A stretch of DNA of 64,000 nt from Clostridium estertheticum subsp. estertheticum (GTDB lineage: Bacteria; Bacillota; Clostridia; Clostridiales; Clostridiaceae). The position numbers and the translations under genes were made by a program. Each line of letters starts with the position of its first letter. Position 1 is the stretch's first letter. The stretch covers positions 1,603,001 to 1,667,000 of the forward strand of contig NZ_CP015756.1 in NCBI RefSeq assembly GCF_001877035.1. Reading direction: 5' to 3'. Positions 18,182-28,119 of the stretch are shown here, piece by piece. The notes beneath the pieces are model-generated. The model searched no databases. It saw only the letters and a program-made list of their open reading frames with translations, and was not told the origin of the DNA.

Positions 18182-20911
18182 ATGGGAAAAAAGAAGGAAT
18201 TTAATAGGTATAATATTCTTTATATAATTATGCTAGCTATATTTTTAGCAATAGGTGCAAAGTTATATTATTTACAAATTTTCAAAGGAGATTATTACAA
18301 AGCGGAGGCTGAAACTGTTAATTCTGCAAAGCTTGTAACAGTAGCGGCACCAAGAGGACTCATAACAGATAAAAACGGAATAAAACTTGCGACTGAAGTA
18401 CCGGGTTATAACCTTACATATACAAGTACAACTGATAAAAGTAAGGATAACAAACAACTATTTACAACACTACAAAAAGTATTTAAAATTTTAGATGATA
18501 ATAAAGAAGTTCAGACAGACAGTTTTGAATTAAAGATTAATCCATACAGATTTGAATTTACTTCAAGAGACGCTAAAGTAAAACAAGCCATGTTGTTAAT
18601 GTTTTTAAAAAATAGGCACTTCCAAGATAATATATTAAAAGTAAATTTTAAAAACAGAAAAGAAGGAGAATTAAGCAACTCTGAGAAAACTATGCTTAAT
18701 AATGAGCTTTTAAAATTAACCCCAGAACAAATATATAATAGACTTCTTGCTGATTATAAGGTAAAAGATGGAATCGAAAGTTTGAATATAAAAGCAACTC
18801 CAGATGTAATAAGAAGATACTTAATTGTAAAAGACAGCATCAAAATGAACTTTTATTCTGCTAATAAATCAATTAATGTAGCAACTAATATAAAGAAAGA
18901 TACTTCACTTATATTTGAGCAAAGTCTCTCAGAATTGCAAGGTTTTAAAGTGGAAAATCAGCCTATGAGGGAATACCCTTATGACCAACTTGCATCATCA
19001 GTACTAGGATATATTAGCAAAATAAACCCTGCTGATAAAGCGAAGTACGAAGCAAAGGATTATGACACAACTGTAGATTATGTTGGAACTGCTGGAATTG
19101 AAGCCGTAATGGAGAGTAGTCTTAAAGGGACTAATGGAGAAAAAGATACAAATGATGATTCTGTAGCAATAATTAAAAATACCGCTCATACTAAAAAAGC
19201 GGTTCCCGGAAAAAATCTTCAACTTACATTAGATGCAAATTTGCAATATGCTACAGAAACCTCTTTAAATAGTGTAATGAAGAGATTACAAATTCAAGGA
19301 ATATCTGGTTCTGATAGTATGGATGTATCAAATGCTACAAGAGGTGCAGCTGTTGTCCTAGATATTAATAATGGTGGAGTACTATCACTTGTAAGTCTAC
19401 CAGGTTATAATCCAAATGATTTTTCTACAACGCAAGGCTTAACTGAGGCTCAATCACAAAAATATTTTAATCCAGATTATGAAAAAATGGCAAACGCTGA
19501 TGGGATAAAAGATTTAACCGATTATATGTTTCCAATAGACAAAAGTATAAAGGGAAATACAACCATTAGAATGGATAAATTTGATTATTATCCAAAGTAC
19601 CTATATAACTATGCAACTATGTCACTTATTCCTTCTGGTTCCACATTTAAACCAATGACTGCAATTGCTGGGCTTGAAACTGGAGTTATAGATGCTAATT
19701 CCACCTATGATGATAGAGGTGGATATGATATGACGGGCAAAGGTGGAAGTGAAGGTAGTAAATATTGGAACTCTTTCTCATCAGATGGTACACTCGGTGT
19801 CGTAGATGTAGTAAGTGCAATAAGCAGATCCAGTAACCCATTTTTTATGAATGTAGGTCAGAAATTAAGAGAAAAATTTGGTGATGATGTTTTAGCTAAA
19901 TATGCATGGATGTTTGGCCTAGGAGCTAATCCTGCATCAACGAGTCCTGGTACTGGAATAGAATTAAATGAAAATTTTGGACAGGTATATAATACAACAT
20001 CTATGAAAAGTTTGTCAGCATCACAAGCTATTTATACTATTGAGGAAGATTTAACTAATGGATTAGGGGGCACATTTCCTCAGATAGATTTATATGATAG
20101 GGATGGAGATAATCTTATTGTTTATGATGGAAAAAAACTTTCAGAGATAAAAGTTCAAATTAAAAATTATATAAAGGACTCTGTAAAAAATGGAACTTTT
20201 TCAAAGAATAATTATAATGGATTATTCAAACAATTAATTGCTACAGATCCTAAGTATAAAGGAAAGAACTTCACTGATTCTAATTTACAATCGATTATAA
20301 ATGATATTAGCAAACGAGCAGTTCAGGAAGGTCATGGGTCTTTGAGTTTACCGCACAATATATTTAATGCATCTATTGGACAAGGTATGGATAGTTTCAC
20401 TCCTCTTCAGATGGCAAATTATATAGCAACCATTGCCAATGGTGGGACAAGATATAAAGTTCATTTAGTTGATAACATAAAAGATTCCAATGGAAAATTA
20501 ATATCTAAAACGAAACCTGTTATAATGGATAAAGCTTCTATGAGTGCCGAAACTAGAGATCTAGTTATGCAAGGCATGAATAATGCTACAAGTGCAGAGG
20601 GTGGAGCAGACGGTACAGCGAAAAAAGCACTTGAAGGTTTTCCTATACCTACAGGTGGTAAAACAGGTACAGCTCAATTTACAAAACCTGAAGTACAAAG
20701 TGAAATTGGTAGAGGTGATTATGCGTGGTATGTTGGTTATGCACCTGCTGACAATCCTAAAATCGCAATATCTGTGGTTATTTTTGATGGTGGTTACGGT
20801 GCTGATGCTGCAAAAGTCGCTAGAGGTATATATGAGGGTTATTTTAAAAATGATCCTCGAATGAAACAGTATCAAAATCAGTATGACATAAAATTAAAAA
20901 AGATTAATTAA
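18182..20911 (+). CDS. Class B penicillin-binding protein 2 (peptidoglycan transpeptidase)
   Basis: 909 residues, longer than the usual 600-720 for PBP2. There is one N-terminal TM (about 10-32), a PBP dimerisation domain, and a C-terminal transpeptidase with SGSTFK (about 485-490), SSN (about 547) and KTGTAQF (about 825). Extra length lies around 620-720, between the SxN and KTG motifs. It cross-links peptidoglycan outside the membrane, normally with a SEDS glycosyltransferase, which is not adjacent here. The ATG at 18182 has GAGGAAG upstream; the GTG at 18167 is less likely. A stand-alone class B PBP near antibiotic-resistance modules may be a low-affinity variant, which is only inference. 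Confidence 0.93.
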   Translation: MGKKKEFNRYNILYIIMLAIFLAIGAKLYYLQIFKGDYYKAEAETVNSAKLVTVAAPRGLITDKNGIKLATEVPGYNLTYTSTTDKSKDNKQLFTTLQKVFKILDDNKEVQTDSFELKINPYRFEFTSRDAKVKQAMLLMFLKNRHFQDNILKVNFKNRKEGELSNSEKTMLNNELLKLTPEQIYNRLLADYKVKDGIESLNIKATPDVIRRYLIVKDSIKMNFYSANKSINVATNIKKDTSLIFEQSLSELQGFKVENQPMREYPYDQLASSVLGYISKINPADKAKYEAKDYDTTVDYVGTAGIEAVMESSLKGTNGEKDTNDDSVAIIKNTAHTKKAVPGKNLQLTLDANLQYATETSLNSVMKRLQIQGISGSDSMDVSNATRGAAVVLDINNGGVLSLVSLPGYNPNDFSTTQGLTEAQSQKYFNPDYEKMANADGIKDLTDYMFPIDKSIKGNTTIRMDKFDYYPKYLYNYATMSLIPSGSTFKPMTAIAGLETGVIDANSTYDDRGGYDMTGKGGSEGSKYWNSFSSDGTLGVVDVVSAISRSSNPFFMNVGQKLREKFGDDVLAKYAWMFGLGANPASTSPGTGIELNENFGQVYNTTSMKSLSASQAIYTIEEDLTNGLGGTFPQIDLYDRDGDNLIVYDGKKLSEIKVQIKNYIKDSVKNGTFSKNNYNGLFKQLIATDPKYKGKNFTDSNLQSIINDISKRAVQEGHGSLSLPHNIFNASIGQGMDSFTPLQMANYIATIANGGTRYKVHLVDNIKDSNGKLISKTKPVIMDKASMSAETRDLVMQGMNNATSAEGGADGTAKKALEGFPIPTGGKTGTAQFTKPEVQSEIGRGDYAWYVGYAPADNPKIAISVVIFDGGYGADAAKVARGIYEGYFKNDPRMKQYQNQYDIKLKKIN

Positions 20912-20915
20912 ATAT

Positions 20916-20949
20916 AGTAACTCCCACATCATTAGATATGGGGGTTACT
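20916..20949 (+). terminator. Hairpin after the PBP gene, GATATGGGG family
   Basis: AGTAACTCCCACATC and GATATGGGGGTTACT pair with two imperfect positions around a 4-nt loop, 5 bp after the PBP stop. It could terminate transcription although the T tract is weak. It belongs to the dispersed hairpin family of 13134-13170. Confidence 0.5.
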
Positions 20950-21142
20950 TGCTATTAATTATGTTAAAAGTGCTAAGTATTCGTGAGCATGCCGTACTTT
21001 TTTACAAGTTATTCACCATAATCGTTTATATTAGTATCTGATAACTATTGAAGGTATAGACTATAAAATTAACTTTAAAAACATTTACAGAGAAAAGAAT
21101 AAAAGAGTTTTTGAGGCATATAAATAGTTTGAGGTGATAATC

Positions 21143-21694
21143 ATGGGGGATTTATACGTTGAAGCATTCGATCCTAAAAGAAAAAAGTATTATTTTAATA
21201 ACTGTCACGAAAATTTCTGTTATAAAACTAGGCATGGTATCTGCTCATTAGATTTAACAGAAGGTGAAATAAAGTCGATTCCAATTGAAGTACATCCAAT
21301 GAAAGATAATGTTAATTATTGCAGAGATATTTATAAGTCTATAATAAAAAATAGACAACAATATCCTGTATATATTAGTAGCAATAAGTGCGATCACTAT
21401 ACAGTTAAGGATGGTCAGTATAGGACATGCATTGCAAGCAAAAAAGGACTAAAATTAAGGGCACAGGTATCTCAAAATGATAAGATTTGTAGTGTGTGTT
21501 ATAGGGAGAATAGTATTAAAAACTCAATAAATGATATAGAAAATAGGGGAAAGAAAAATACTTTTAGAAAAACTATATTTCATAAAATATTAAAAAAAGA
21601 GCTTCAAAGTAATTTTAAGTATAGCCTAGATAAATGGAAAAAGGATTTGAGTGATTATGAATTAGAGAAAGAAAGAGACTTTAGAGAATTCTAA
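21143..21694 (+). CDS. Cysteine-rich protein of unknown function
   Basis: 183 residues with no recognised family. Cysteines occur as CHENFC near 18-23, single Cys/His in HGIC and NYC, CDHY and TC around 95-110, and CSVC near 130, so a zinc- or Fe-S-binding fold is possible. The last 50 residues are basic then acidic and helical. It is soluble, with no signal peptide. GAGGTGA lies before the ATG at 21143. It stands alone and ends at a bidirectional terminator shared with a convergent chemoreceptor gene. Confidence 0.65.
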   Translation: MGDLYVEAFDPKRKKYYFNNCHENFCYKTRHGICSLDLTEGEIKSIPIEVHPMKDNVNYCRDIYKSIIKNRQQYPVYISSNKCDHYTVKDGQYRTCIASKKGLKLRAQVSQNDKICSVCYRENSIKNSINDIENRGKKNTFRKTIFHKILKKELQSNFKYSLDKWKKDLSDYELEKERDFREF

Positions 21695-21754
21695 GAATAA
21701 TAATTATAAGAAACTTTTTATATGAAAAATATAATAGTAAAAGGGTTTTCAGAT

Positions 21755-21795
21755 ACAATTAAAAACCACCTGAAGCTCAAATGGTTTTTAATTGT
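21755..21795. terminator. Bidirectional terminator between convergent genes
   Basis: A 14-bp perfect stem (ACAATTAAAAACCA / TGGTTTTTAATTGT) with a 13-nt loop lies between the Cys-rich gene and the chemoreceptor gene. The A/T-rich arms give U-rich ends in both directions. Confidence 0.75.
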
Positions 21796-21801
21796 TATTT
21801 A

Positions 21802-23538
21802 TTAAACCTTATACTTATCTAAAAAGTGTTTAAGTTTATCTGAAGATTTTGTAAGATTACTAATGGATAGAGCTATTTCTTGGATAGAAGAAACTTGATC
21901 TTCTGTTGAAGCTGCGACTTCTTCACTTGCAGCAGCATTTTGCTCGATAACATTAGAAATGTTATTTATTGCTTTTTCAAGAGAAATTGAATTCTTATCA
22001 ATAATCTGAGTTTTATTTGAAACCTCTATAATTTTAGTACTTACCTTGGAAGTTGAGTCTTTTATTTTCCAAAAAATATTTTCTGTGTTTTTTATAGATT
22101 CAGTTTGTTCCTCCATAGATAAATGAAATTTTTCCATTTTTGAAACAGTTTCATTTATTCCATTTTGAATTGCTTTAATTAATTCTTGGATTTTACTAGT
22201 TGAGCTGCTAGATGACTCAGCCAATTTTTTTATTTCATCAGCCACAACAGCAAAACCTTTACCTGATTCGCCAGCTCTTGCAGCTTCTATGGAAGCATTT
22301 AAGGCTAACAAATTTGTCTGAGAAGAAATACCATTAATAATTTCAACAAATTCTACTATTTTAGCTGATTCTAATGAAAGATTTAATATTGATGATGAAA
22401 CCTCTTGAGTTGTTGTTTTGCTATCTAGCATTTTACTATTTTGAAATTTAATACTTGAAATACCTTGTGTAACTATTTTATCTGTTTCTGTAGCTAAGTC
22501 TTTCATATAAGTAGTAGCTTCAGTGACCTTATTTAAATCGCTAGTTACACTAACTACCATATCGTTACTTTGTTGAGCTAATGCAGACTGTTTAGTTGCA
22601 CCATTCGCAACGTCCAAAATTGTTTCTGATATTTGTTGTGAAGTTTTAGCGGTTTCATCGGAATTTTTAAGAATATCATTTGATGAAGAAGCAACTAAGT
22701 AGCTCATATTTTTTGTTTCTAAAATTAAAGTTTTAATATTAATTATAAACTTGTTAAATCGGACAGTTAGAATTCCTAATTCGTCATTAGAAAAAACAGT
22801 TCCCTGGATGGTAAGATCTCCATCTTCTGCTTTCTGCATAAGAACTTGAAATTGTTTTATAAACTTCTCTATGTTTTTATAAGTCCGTAATGTCATTAGT
22901 GTAAGTAAAACAATTAGACAAATGCTAATAATACTAATTATAAATAAATATAATTCTAATTGTTTACTATTGTTTTTAGATGCCAAATTGATAGTCGCTA
23001 TCTGGGTAGTTGATTTATCCATTATTGTTTTAACTAAAGTATCCATATCATTAGTTGGAGGTTTATCCATTCCATTAACTAATGTATCAACAATTTTGTA
23101 GCTTTCTTTATTTGTTTTGTCATAGCTTTTCAATGCTGTAGTATAGTTAATTTGAAGTTGGTCAAGTTCGGTTGAAACCTTATCAACTAGAGGCGTATCT
23201 ATTCCTAGTGAACCCATTGATGCCTTTAATCTCGCTAATCCTAATAATACCTCACTGTTATAGCTCGTAAATTGAGCAAGGTACGTATCATATTTAGATT
23301 GATCGGAACCTCTTAATAATAAATCCTTCCATGCTTGTATTTGTTTTTTATATGTTACTTGAATATTTCTAGAGTTATCAACTAAAGCAATATATTTATT
23401 TACTGTAGCTACATCATTTCTACCCTGACTCGCTGTACTATTTAATGAATTAAAAGTAAAAGCTCCCATCCCGATTATAAATATTAACATAAAAATTATT
23501 AAAAGTAATAAATTACCTTTAATGCCGCTGTTCTTCAT
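21802..23538 (-). CDS. Methyl-accepting chemotaxis protein (membrane)
   Basis: 578 residues. TM1 lies about 8-29, a helical extracellular sensor about 35-190, TM2 about 193-218, HAMP about 217-270, and the signalling domain has the conserved tip [20 protein letters not shown]. The sensor differs from that of the receptor at 2 kb, so the ligand probably differs. An upstream motif at 23708-23728 is shared with three other genes, including the soluble receptor at 40.4 kb. Confidence 0.94.
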   Translation of the reverse strand: MKNSGIKGNLLLLIIFMLIFIIGMGAFTFNSLNSTASQGRNDVATVNKYIALVDNSRNIQVTYKKQIQAWKDLLLRGSDQSKYDTYLAQFTSYNSEVLLGLARLKASMGSLGIDTPLVDKVSTELDQLQINYTTALKSYDKTNKESYKIVDTLVNGMDKPPTNDMDTLVKTIMDKSTTQIATINLASKNNSKQLELYLFIISIISICLIVLLTLMTLRTYKNIEKFIKQFQVLMQKAEDGDLTIQGTVFSNDELGILTVRFNKFIINIKTLILETKNMSYLVASSSNDILKNSDETAKTSQQISETILDVANGATKQSALAQQSNDMVVSVTSDLNKVTEATTYMKDLATETDKIVTQGISSIKFQNSKMLDSKTTTQEVSSSILNLSLESAKIVEFVEIINGISSQTNLLALNASIEAARAGESGKGFAVVADEIKKLAESSSSSTSKIQELIKAIQNGINETVSKMEKFHLSMEEQTESIKNTENIFWKIKDSTSKVSTKIIEVSNKTQIIDKNSISLEKAINNISNVIEQNAAASEEVAASTEDQVSSIQEIALSISNLTKSSDKLKHFLDKYKV

Positions 23539-23939
23539 AACTTCACCCCTATTATTATACTTTTTCTTTTGTTGTTAATATCTTTTCATTACGATCCATT
23601 ATTGCATATAATAATCCTCCTTAGGTTTCTTTTTCTAATTCACCAATCCGTTTAAAAAGGGTATGCCTTACTTATTTACAATTTCGTTATAAAATATATA
23701 TTTTATCATACCATAATTGCCATAAATTGAGTATACTTATATCTAAGTAACCTTTAACGTTATATAGGTTAACTTATAAAAATTTATTTTGGGAATATCA
23801 AAAAATTCAAAAAAAGTTCACACATTTTTTTATATTTTTTGATATTATATAATAATTAACTATATTTTTGAATAATACTAAAGAGAGCTACACAAAGTAT
23901 AATTTACCTTACAATAATTTATCATTTAGGAGGCTGAGA
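23539..23939. other. Divergent intergenic region
   Basis: About 400 bp between the chemoreceptor and the next plus-strand gene. It holds the motif at 23708-23728 and an imperfect dyad around 23754-23785 (AAGTAACCT / AGGTTAACTT). A TTG-initiated extension of the downstream frame starts at 23868 but has no ribosome site, so I do not count it as coding. Confidence 0.4.
23708..23728 (-). promoter_or_regulatory. TTATGGTAA direct-repeat promoter motif, copy A
   Basis: On the minus strand the sequence reads AATTTATGGCAATTATGGTAT, two TTATGG units 9 bp apart overlapping a TATGAT-like -10 box, 170 bp before the chemoreceptor start. Three other copies lie at 31977, 36641 and 41277. Confidence 0.5.
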
Positions 23940-24368
23940 ATGAAAAAAAATCAAAAGAGAGTCAGTGTATTTAAACTAGTCCATACTTGTATTAAAGAAA
24001 ATGAGGAGTTATATATTAAATCGGAATTACCAGAAAAAGATTTAGTGAAGTTAATAAAAGTATTGCAAACTAAAGCTGTCAGTATTGAAAAGACTTTTGA
24101 TTTATGCCCAAGTGAAATGATGAATATATTACTTCAGTATGATGGTATTAGAGCATTTCCAAACGATAAAGATTTACAAGAATTGTATAACAAGAATGAG
24201 GAATATTTTAACTTTATAAAAATAGATTTATATAGTGTATGGAAAAATGGTATTGTTATAGATGATAAAGATTTGGTTGATATCAAATATATTAATCCAA
24301 ATGCTTTACAAATGATAAATGATTATATTAAAAATGAACCTAAAATTCTTAGCAAACAAACAAGTTAG
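23940..24368 (+). CDS. Hypothetical cytoplasmic protein
   Basis: 142 residues, not recognised. It is soluble and charged, with no signal peptide, TM or cysteine cluster. The start is set by AGGAGG 8 nt before the ATG at 23940. It is a single gene with its own terminator. Confidence 0.65.
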   Translation: MKKNQKRVSVFKLVHTCIKENEELYIKSELPEKDLVKLIKVLQTKAVSIEKTFDLCPSEMMNILLQYDGIRAFPNDKDLQELYNKNEEYFNFIKIDLYSVWKNGIVIDDKDLVDIKYINPNALQMINDYIKNEPKILSKQTS

Positions 24369-24398
24369 TTTATATTATTAAAAAGAGTTTAATAAGGG

Positions 24399-24446
24399 TA
24401 GTTATGAGGTTTACTATTAAATTGGTGCTTCATAACTATTTTTTTG
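24399..24446 (+). terminator. Rho-independent terminator
   Basis: The stem TAGTTATGA / TCATAACTA is followed by a run of T, between the hypothetical gene and the ABC importer operon. Confidence 0.75.
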
Positions 24447-24480
24447 ATGGTTTTAATAGAATAATAAAGGAGTAAACTAT

Positions 24481-25461
24481 ATGATTAAATTTGATAATGT
24501 ATCAAAGATTTACCCTAGTGGTAATGTAGCAGTTAATTCTTTAAGTCTTGAAATTAAAAAAGGAGAATTTTTTGTGATTATAGGACCAAGTGGATGTGGA
24601 AAAACTACAACACTTAAAATGATAAACCGGTTGATAAATTTAAGTGATGGTACAATTTATATAAATGAAAAGAAGATAAGTGAATATAATATTCATGAAT
24701 TACGATGGGGCATAGGGTATGTACTTCAACAAATTGGACTCTTTCCTCACATGACAATTGAAGAAAATATAGCTATTGTACCAGAACTTAAAAAGTGGGA
24801 TAAACGTAAGATTAAGGATAGAATCACAACTCTTTTGGAAAGCGTTGGTCTTAAGCCTGATAAATATCGTCATAGAAAGCCAAGTGAACTTTCTGGTGGG
24901 GAGCAGCAAAGAATAGGAGTAATTCGGGCACTAGCAGCTGATCCAGCTATTCTTTTGATGGATGAACCTTTTAGTGCATTAGACCCAATTAGTCGTAAAA
25001 AATTGCAACAAGATATTGTTAACCTACAAAAGAAGATTAAAAAAACTATTGTTTTTGTAACTCATGATATGCAAGAAGCATTAGCTCTTGGTGATAGGAT
25101 TTGTGTAATGAAAGATGGCGAAATTGTTCAGTGTGATACACCAACAAATATTTTGAAAAACCCTAAAAATGATTTTGTTAAGAACTTTTTTAAGTCGGGT
25201 AATGTTTATAACACTTCTATATTTAGTAAGCCTTATCAAGTAAAGGATATGCTAGATGCTGGATTTTGTGACTCTTACAAATCAGGCGATGTTAATTTAA
25301 GTATTATTGATACTGAATCTATAGAGAACTTACTTAAGCGATTGGAAAATGAGAAAGACGTCCCAGTAAATCATTTGGGAGAAATTATTGGAACTATAAA
25401 TCATGAGCACTTAATTAAATTTATCTCTCAAAAACTTGAAAAGGGTGGTGAAATCTCATGA
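24481..25461 (+). CDS. Osmoprotectant/quaternary-amine ABC transporter ATPase (OpuCA/EgtV-like)
   Basis: 326 residues with Walker A GPSGCGKT (about 36-43), signature LSGGEQQR and Walker B ILLMDEP. A degenerate CBS-like C-terminal region (about 235-320) follows, shorter than the tandem CBS pair of OpuCA. AAAGGAG precedes the ATG. The stop overlaps the permease start by 4 bp, so the two genes are co-translated. It energises import of a betaine, choline, carnitine or ergothioneine-type compound. Confidence 0.9.
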   Translation: MIKFDNVSKIYPSGNVAVNSLSLEIKKGEFFVIIGPSGCGKTTTLKMINRLINLSDGTIYINEKKISEYNIHELRWGIGYVLQQIGLFPHMTIEENIAIVPELKKWDKRKIKDRITTLLESVGLKPDKYRHRKPSELSGGEQQRIGVIRALAADPAILLMDEPFSALDPISRKKLQQDIVNLQKKIKKTIVFVTHDMQEALALGDRICVMKDGEIVQCDTPTNILKNPKNDFVKNFFKSGNVYNTSIFSKPYQVKDMLDAGFCDSYKSGDVNLSIIDTESIENLLKRLENEKDVPVNHLGEIIGTINHEHLIKFISQKLEKGGEIS

Positions 25462-26972
25462 ATACACTAATTTCAACACTAATGCAGCGTAGGCAGCAAT
25501 TAGGTACGGCACTTCTTGAACATATGCAGATTTCGTTTATAGCTATATTTATCGCTGTAATTATTGCAGTCCCACTTGGTATATATATAACAAGACATAA
25601 GCACCTAGCAGGACCGTTACTACAGATAGCGTCTATTTTTCAGACAATACCATCTCTTGCTATTCTTGGAATACTTATTCCACTTGTAGGAATTGGACAA
25701 GTACCAGCTGTTATAGCCCTAGTTATATATGCTATTTTGCCTATACTTAGAAATACATATACCGGAATAAAAGAGATTGATCCTATATTAATTGAGGCAG
25801 CAGAAGGTATGGGGATGAATAGACGTAAGCAACTTTTTAAGGTTCAATTACCACTTGCAATGCCTGTTATTATGGCGGGGGTAAGGACATCAATGGTACT
25901 CGTTATTGGAACGGCAACACTTGCAGCTTTAATTGGCGCTGGTGGACTTGGAGAGCTGATTCTTCTTGGAATTGATCGTAATGACAATAACTTGATCCTA
26001 GTTGGAGCAATTGCAGCAGCACTTCTTGCAATTATTTTTGATGTTTTACTGAGCTTTTTAGAAAGAGTTTCTTTGAAAAAATCAATGATAGCTATAGCGT
26101 TAGGTAGTATTATTATTGCATCCATTGTTATTGCTCCATATTTTTTTGCACAAAAGAAAGAAATTACTATTGCAGGTAAACTTGGTTCAGAGCCTGAAAT
26201 ACTAATTAATATGTACAAACTAATGATTGAAGATGAAACAAATCTTACTGTAAAGTTAAAACCTGGAATGGGTAAAACTAGCTTCCTTTTTAATGCTCTT
26301 AAATCAGGAGATATTGATATATATCCAGAATTTACAGGTACAGCACTTGAAACATTTGTAAAAGAGAAAGCAAAAAGCCATATTCCAAATCAGGTATACG
26401 CGCAGGCACGTATTGGAATGGATAAAAAATTTAGTATGGAACTTCTAGAACCTATGAAGTACAATAATACTTATGCTATTGCAGTACCAGCTAGCTTTGC
26501 AAAAGAACACAACATTAATAATATATCAGATTTAAAAAATGTGCAGGATAAAATTAAAGCAGGATTTACACTTGAGTTTACTGACAGGGAAGATGGGTAT
26601 AAAGGTATTAAGAAGACTTATGGAGTGAATTTTGATAATATAAAAACTATGGAACCTAAACTGCGTTATACCGCCATAAAAGCTGGTGATATTAACTTGG
26701 TGGATGCTTATTCTACAGATAGTGAACTTTCACAATATAATATGAAAGTATTAAAAGATGATAAACAATTTTTCCCGCCATATCAAGGTGCACCACTTAT
26801 GCTTAAGAAAACACTCCAGATTTATCCAGAGCTTAGTAAGCCATTGAATAAATTAGCGGGCAAGATTACAGAGAATGAAATGAGTAATATGAATTATGAG
26901 GTTAATGTAAAAGGTGAATCAGCCTTAGAAGTTGCAAAAGAGTACCTTAAAAAAGAAGGCTTATTAAAATAG
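25458..26972 (+). CDS. Fused permease and substrate-binding protein (OpuBC/EgtU-like)
   Basis: 504 residues. The first 210 form an OpuCB-type permease of about six TMs with the EAA loop (IEAAEGMGMNRRKQLFKVQL). A further TM (about 212-232) leads to an extracellular OpuBC-type binding domain (about 235-504) with YPEFTGT, DREDGYKG, VDAYSTD and FPPYQGAP. Permease-binding-protein fusions of this kind include BusB-like betaine importers and EgtU of pneumococcus, which imports ergothioneine. With the ATPase it makes a complete two-gene importer. Confidence 0.9.
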   Translation: MNTLISTLMQRRQQLGTALLEHMQISFIAIFIAVIIAVPLGIYITRHKHLAGPLLQIASIFQTIPSLAILGILIPLVGIGQVPAVIALVIYAILPILRNTYTGIKEIDPILIEAAEGMGMNRRKQLFKVQLPLAMPVIMAGVRTSMVLVIGTATLAALIGAGGLGELILLGIDRNDNNLILVGAIAAALLAIIFDVLLSFLERVSLKKSMIAIALGSIIIASIVIAPYFFAQKKEITIAGKLGSEPEILINMYKLMIEDETNLTVKLKPGMGKTSFLFNALKSGDIDIYPEFTGTALETFVKEKAKSHIPNQVYAQARIGMDKKFSMELLEPMKYNNTYAIAVPASFAKEHNINNISDLKNVQDKIKAGFTLEFTDREDGYKGIKKTYGVNFDNIKTMEPKLRYTAIKAGDINLVDAYSTDSELSQYNMKVLKDDKQFFPPYQGAPLMLKKTLQIYPELSKPLNKLAGKITENEMSNMNYEVNVKGESALEVAKEYLKKEGLLK

Positions 26973-27055
26973 CATATTATAACTAGCGTATAATATAATA
27001 AAGATAGATGTAAAAACAAATATCTAGGAAATAAGCAAGTTAATGGAGGGTAATT

Positions 27056-28000
27056 ATGTTAAATACATTAATAATTTATGAAGGTAGGTATGGTACTTCA
27101 AAAAAGACAGCAGAGATTGTAGCTTATATACTTGGTAATACTAAATTATGTACTGTAGAAAAAGCTCCAAAAAACTTAGAATATTATCAAAATATTATTT
27201 TTGTTTTTGGATTTTATGCTTATGATACTGCAAAAATGATTAAATCTTATGTGGATGTACTTAAAGAGCAGATTAGTATTAAAAAAATAGGTATTATAGG
27301 TGTAGGAATATCTAATTTTGATTTTCCAAAACAATTAATGGATTTTGCAACATTATTAAAACGAACTGAAGATATTTCTGAGTTTGTAGAAGGGGAATTA
27401 CGCCTTAACAAGCTCTCACAAGAAGATTATAATTCAATTAAAATGTTTAGTGAAAAATTAGGTATGCCAGTTAAAGAGTGTGGAAATTTTAAAACAGAAA
27501 ATGTAATAGCGGTGGCTGAAAAATTTATGAAAATCATGAAAACACCTAGTTTAAAAATGCCTAATAATTTACTTGCGAAAGAAATCGAAAAGTTTATAAT
27601 AAATCATAATACTTGTGCATTAGCAACAGGAATAGGCACATTCGTAAGATGTACACCAATAGAGTATCAATATTATAAGGGTAACTTTTATATAATTACA
27701 GAGGGCGGAATGAAATTCAAAGGAATTCTTCAAAATAAAACTGTATCTATGAGTATAGCTGATAACTATAAAAGCATGAAAGATTTAAAAGGGTTACAGA
27801 TATCAGGGTTAGCTATAATAGTACCCTCATTTAGTGAAGAATATTTTGAAGTATTTAAATCAAAAGGGATTGAATTAAGTGCATTAGAAAAATTACCTAT
27901 AGAGTTATATCTAATTAAGGTTATACCACAAAAATTTGAGTTCCTAAATGCCGACTTTAAGAAAAATAACTTTAACTCTAAACAAGTGCTTACATGTTAA
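27056..28000 (+). CDS. Flavodoxin domain fused to a pyridoxamine-oxidase-like split barrel
   Basis: 314 residues. The N-terminal 150 form a flavodoxin fold with the phosphate loop YEGRYGTSKKTA (about 8-19) and resemble protoporphyrinogen-oxidase/HemG-type flavodoxins. Residues about 185-300 resemble the PNPOx/FMN-binding split barrel (CALATGIGTFVRCTPIEYQY). Two potential FMN sites in one chain suggest an electron-transfer or reductase role. TGGAGGG precedes the ATG. The next gene, 119 bp on, is a membrane polyferredoxin, possibly a redox partner. Confidence 0.8.
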   Translation: MLNTLIIYEGRYGTSKKTAEIVAYILGNTKLCTVEKAPKNLEYYQNIIFVFGFYAYDTAKMIKSYVDVLKEQISIKKIGIIGVGISNFDFPKQLMDFATLLKRTEDISEFVEGELRLNKLSQEDYNSIKMFSEKLGMPVKECGNFKTENVIAVAEKFMKIMKTPSLKMPNNLLAKEIEKFIINHNTCALATGIGTFVRCTPIEYQYYKGNFYIITEGGMKFKGILQNKTVSMSIADNYKSMKDLKGLQISGLAIIVPSFSEEYFEVFKSKGIELSALEKLPIELYLIKVIPQKFEFLNADFKKNNFNSKQVLTC

Positions 28001-28119
28001 AGTATGCTACCCTTTGATGTAATAACACGTACAATGCAACCTTTAGAAAAAAAGGATATGGGATACAAAAAAATAATGCTTAAGTTAATTTCATTGATAT
28101 TTAAGGGGGTTAAAAATTG

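Noticed and set aside
23868-23939. TTG-initiated extension of the hypothetical gene at 23940
   Set aside because: No ribosome site precedes it, while AGGAGG lies directly before the ATG at 23940.
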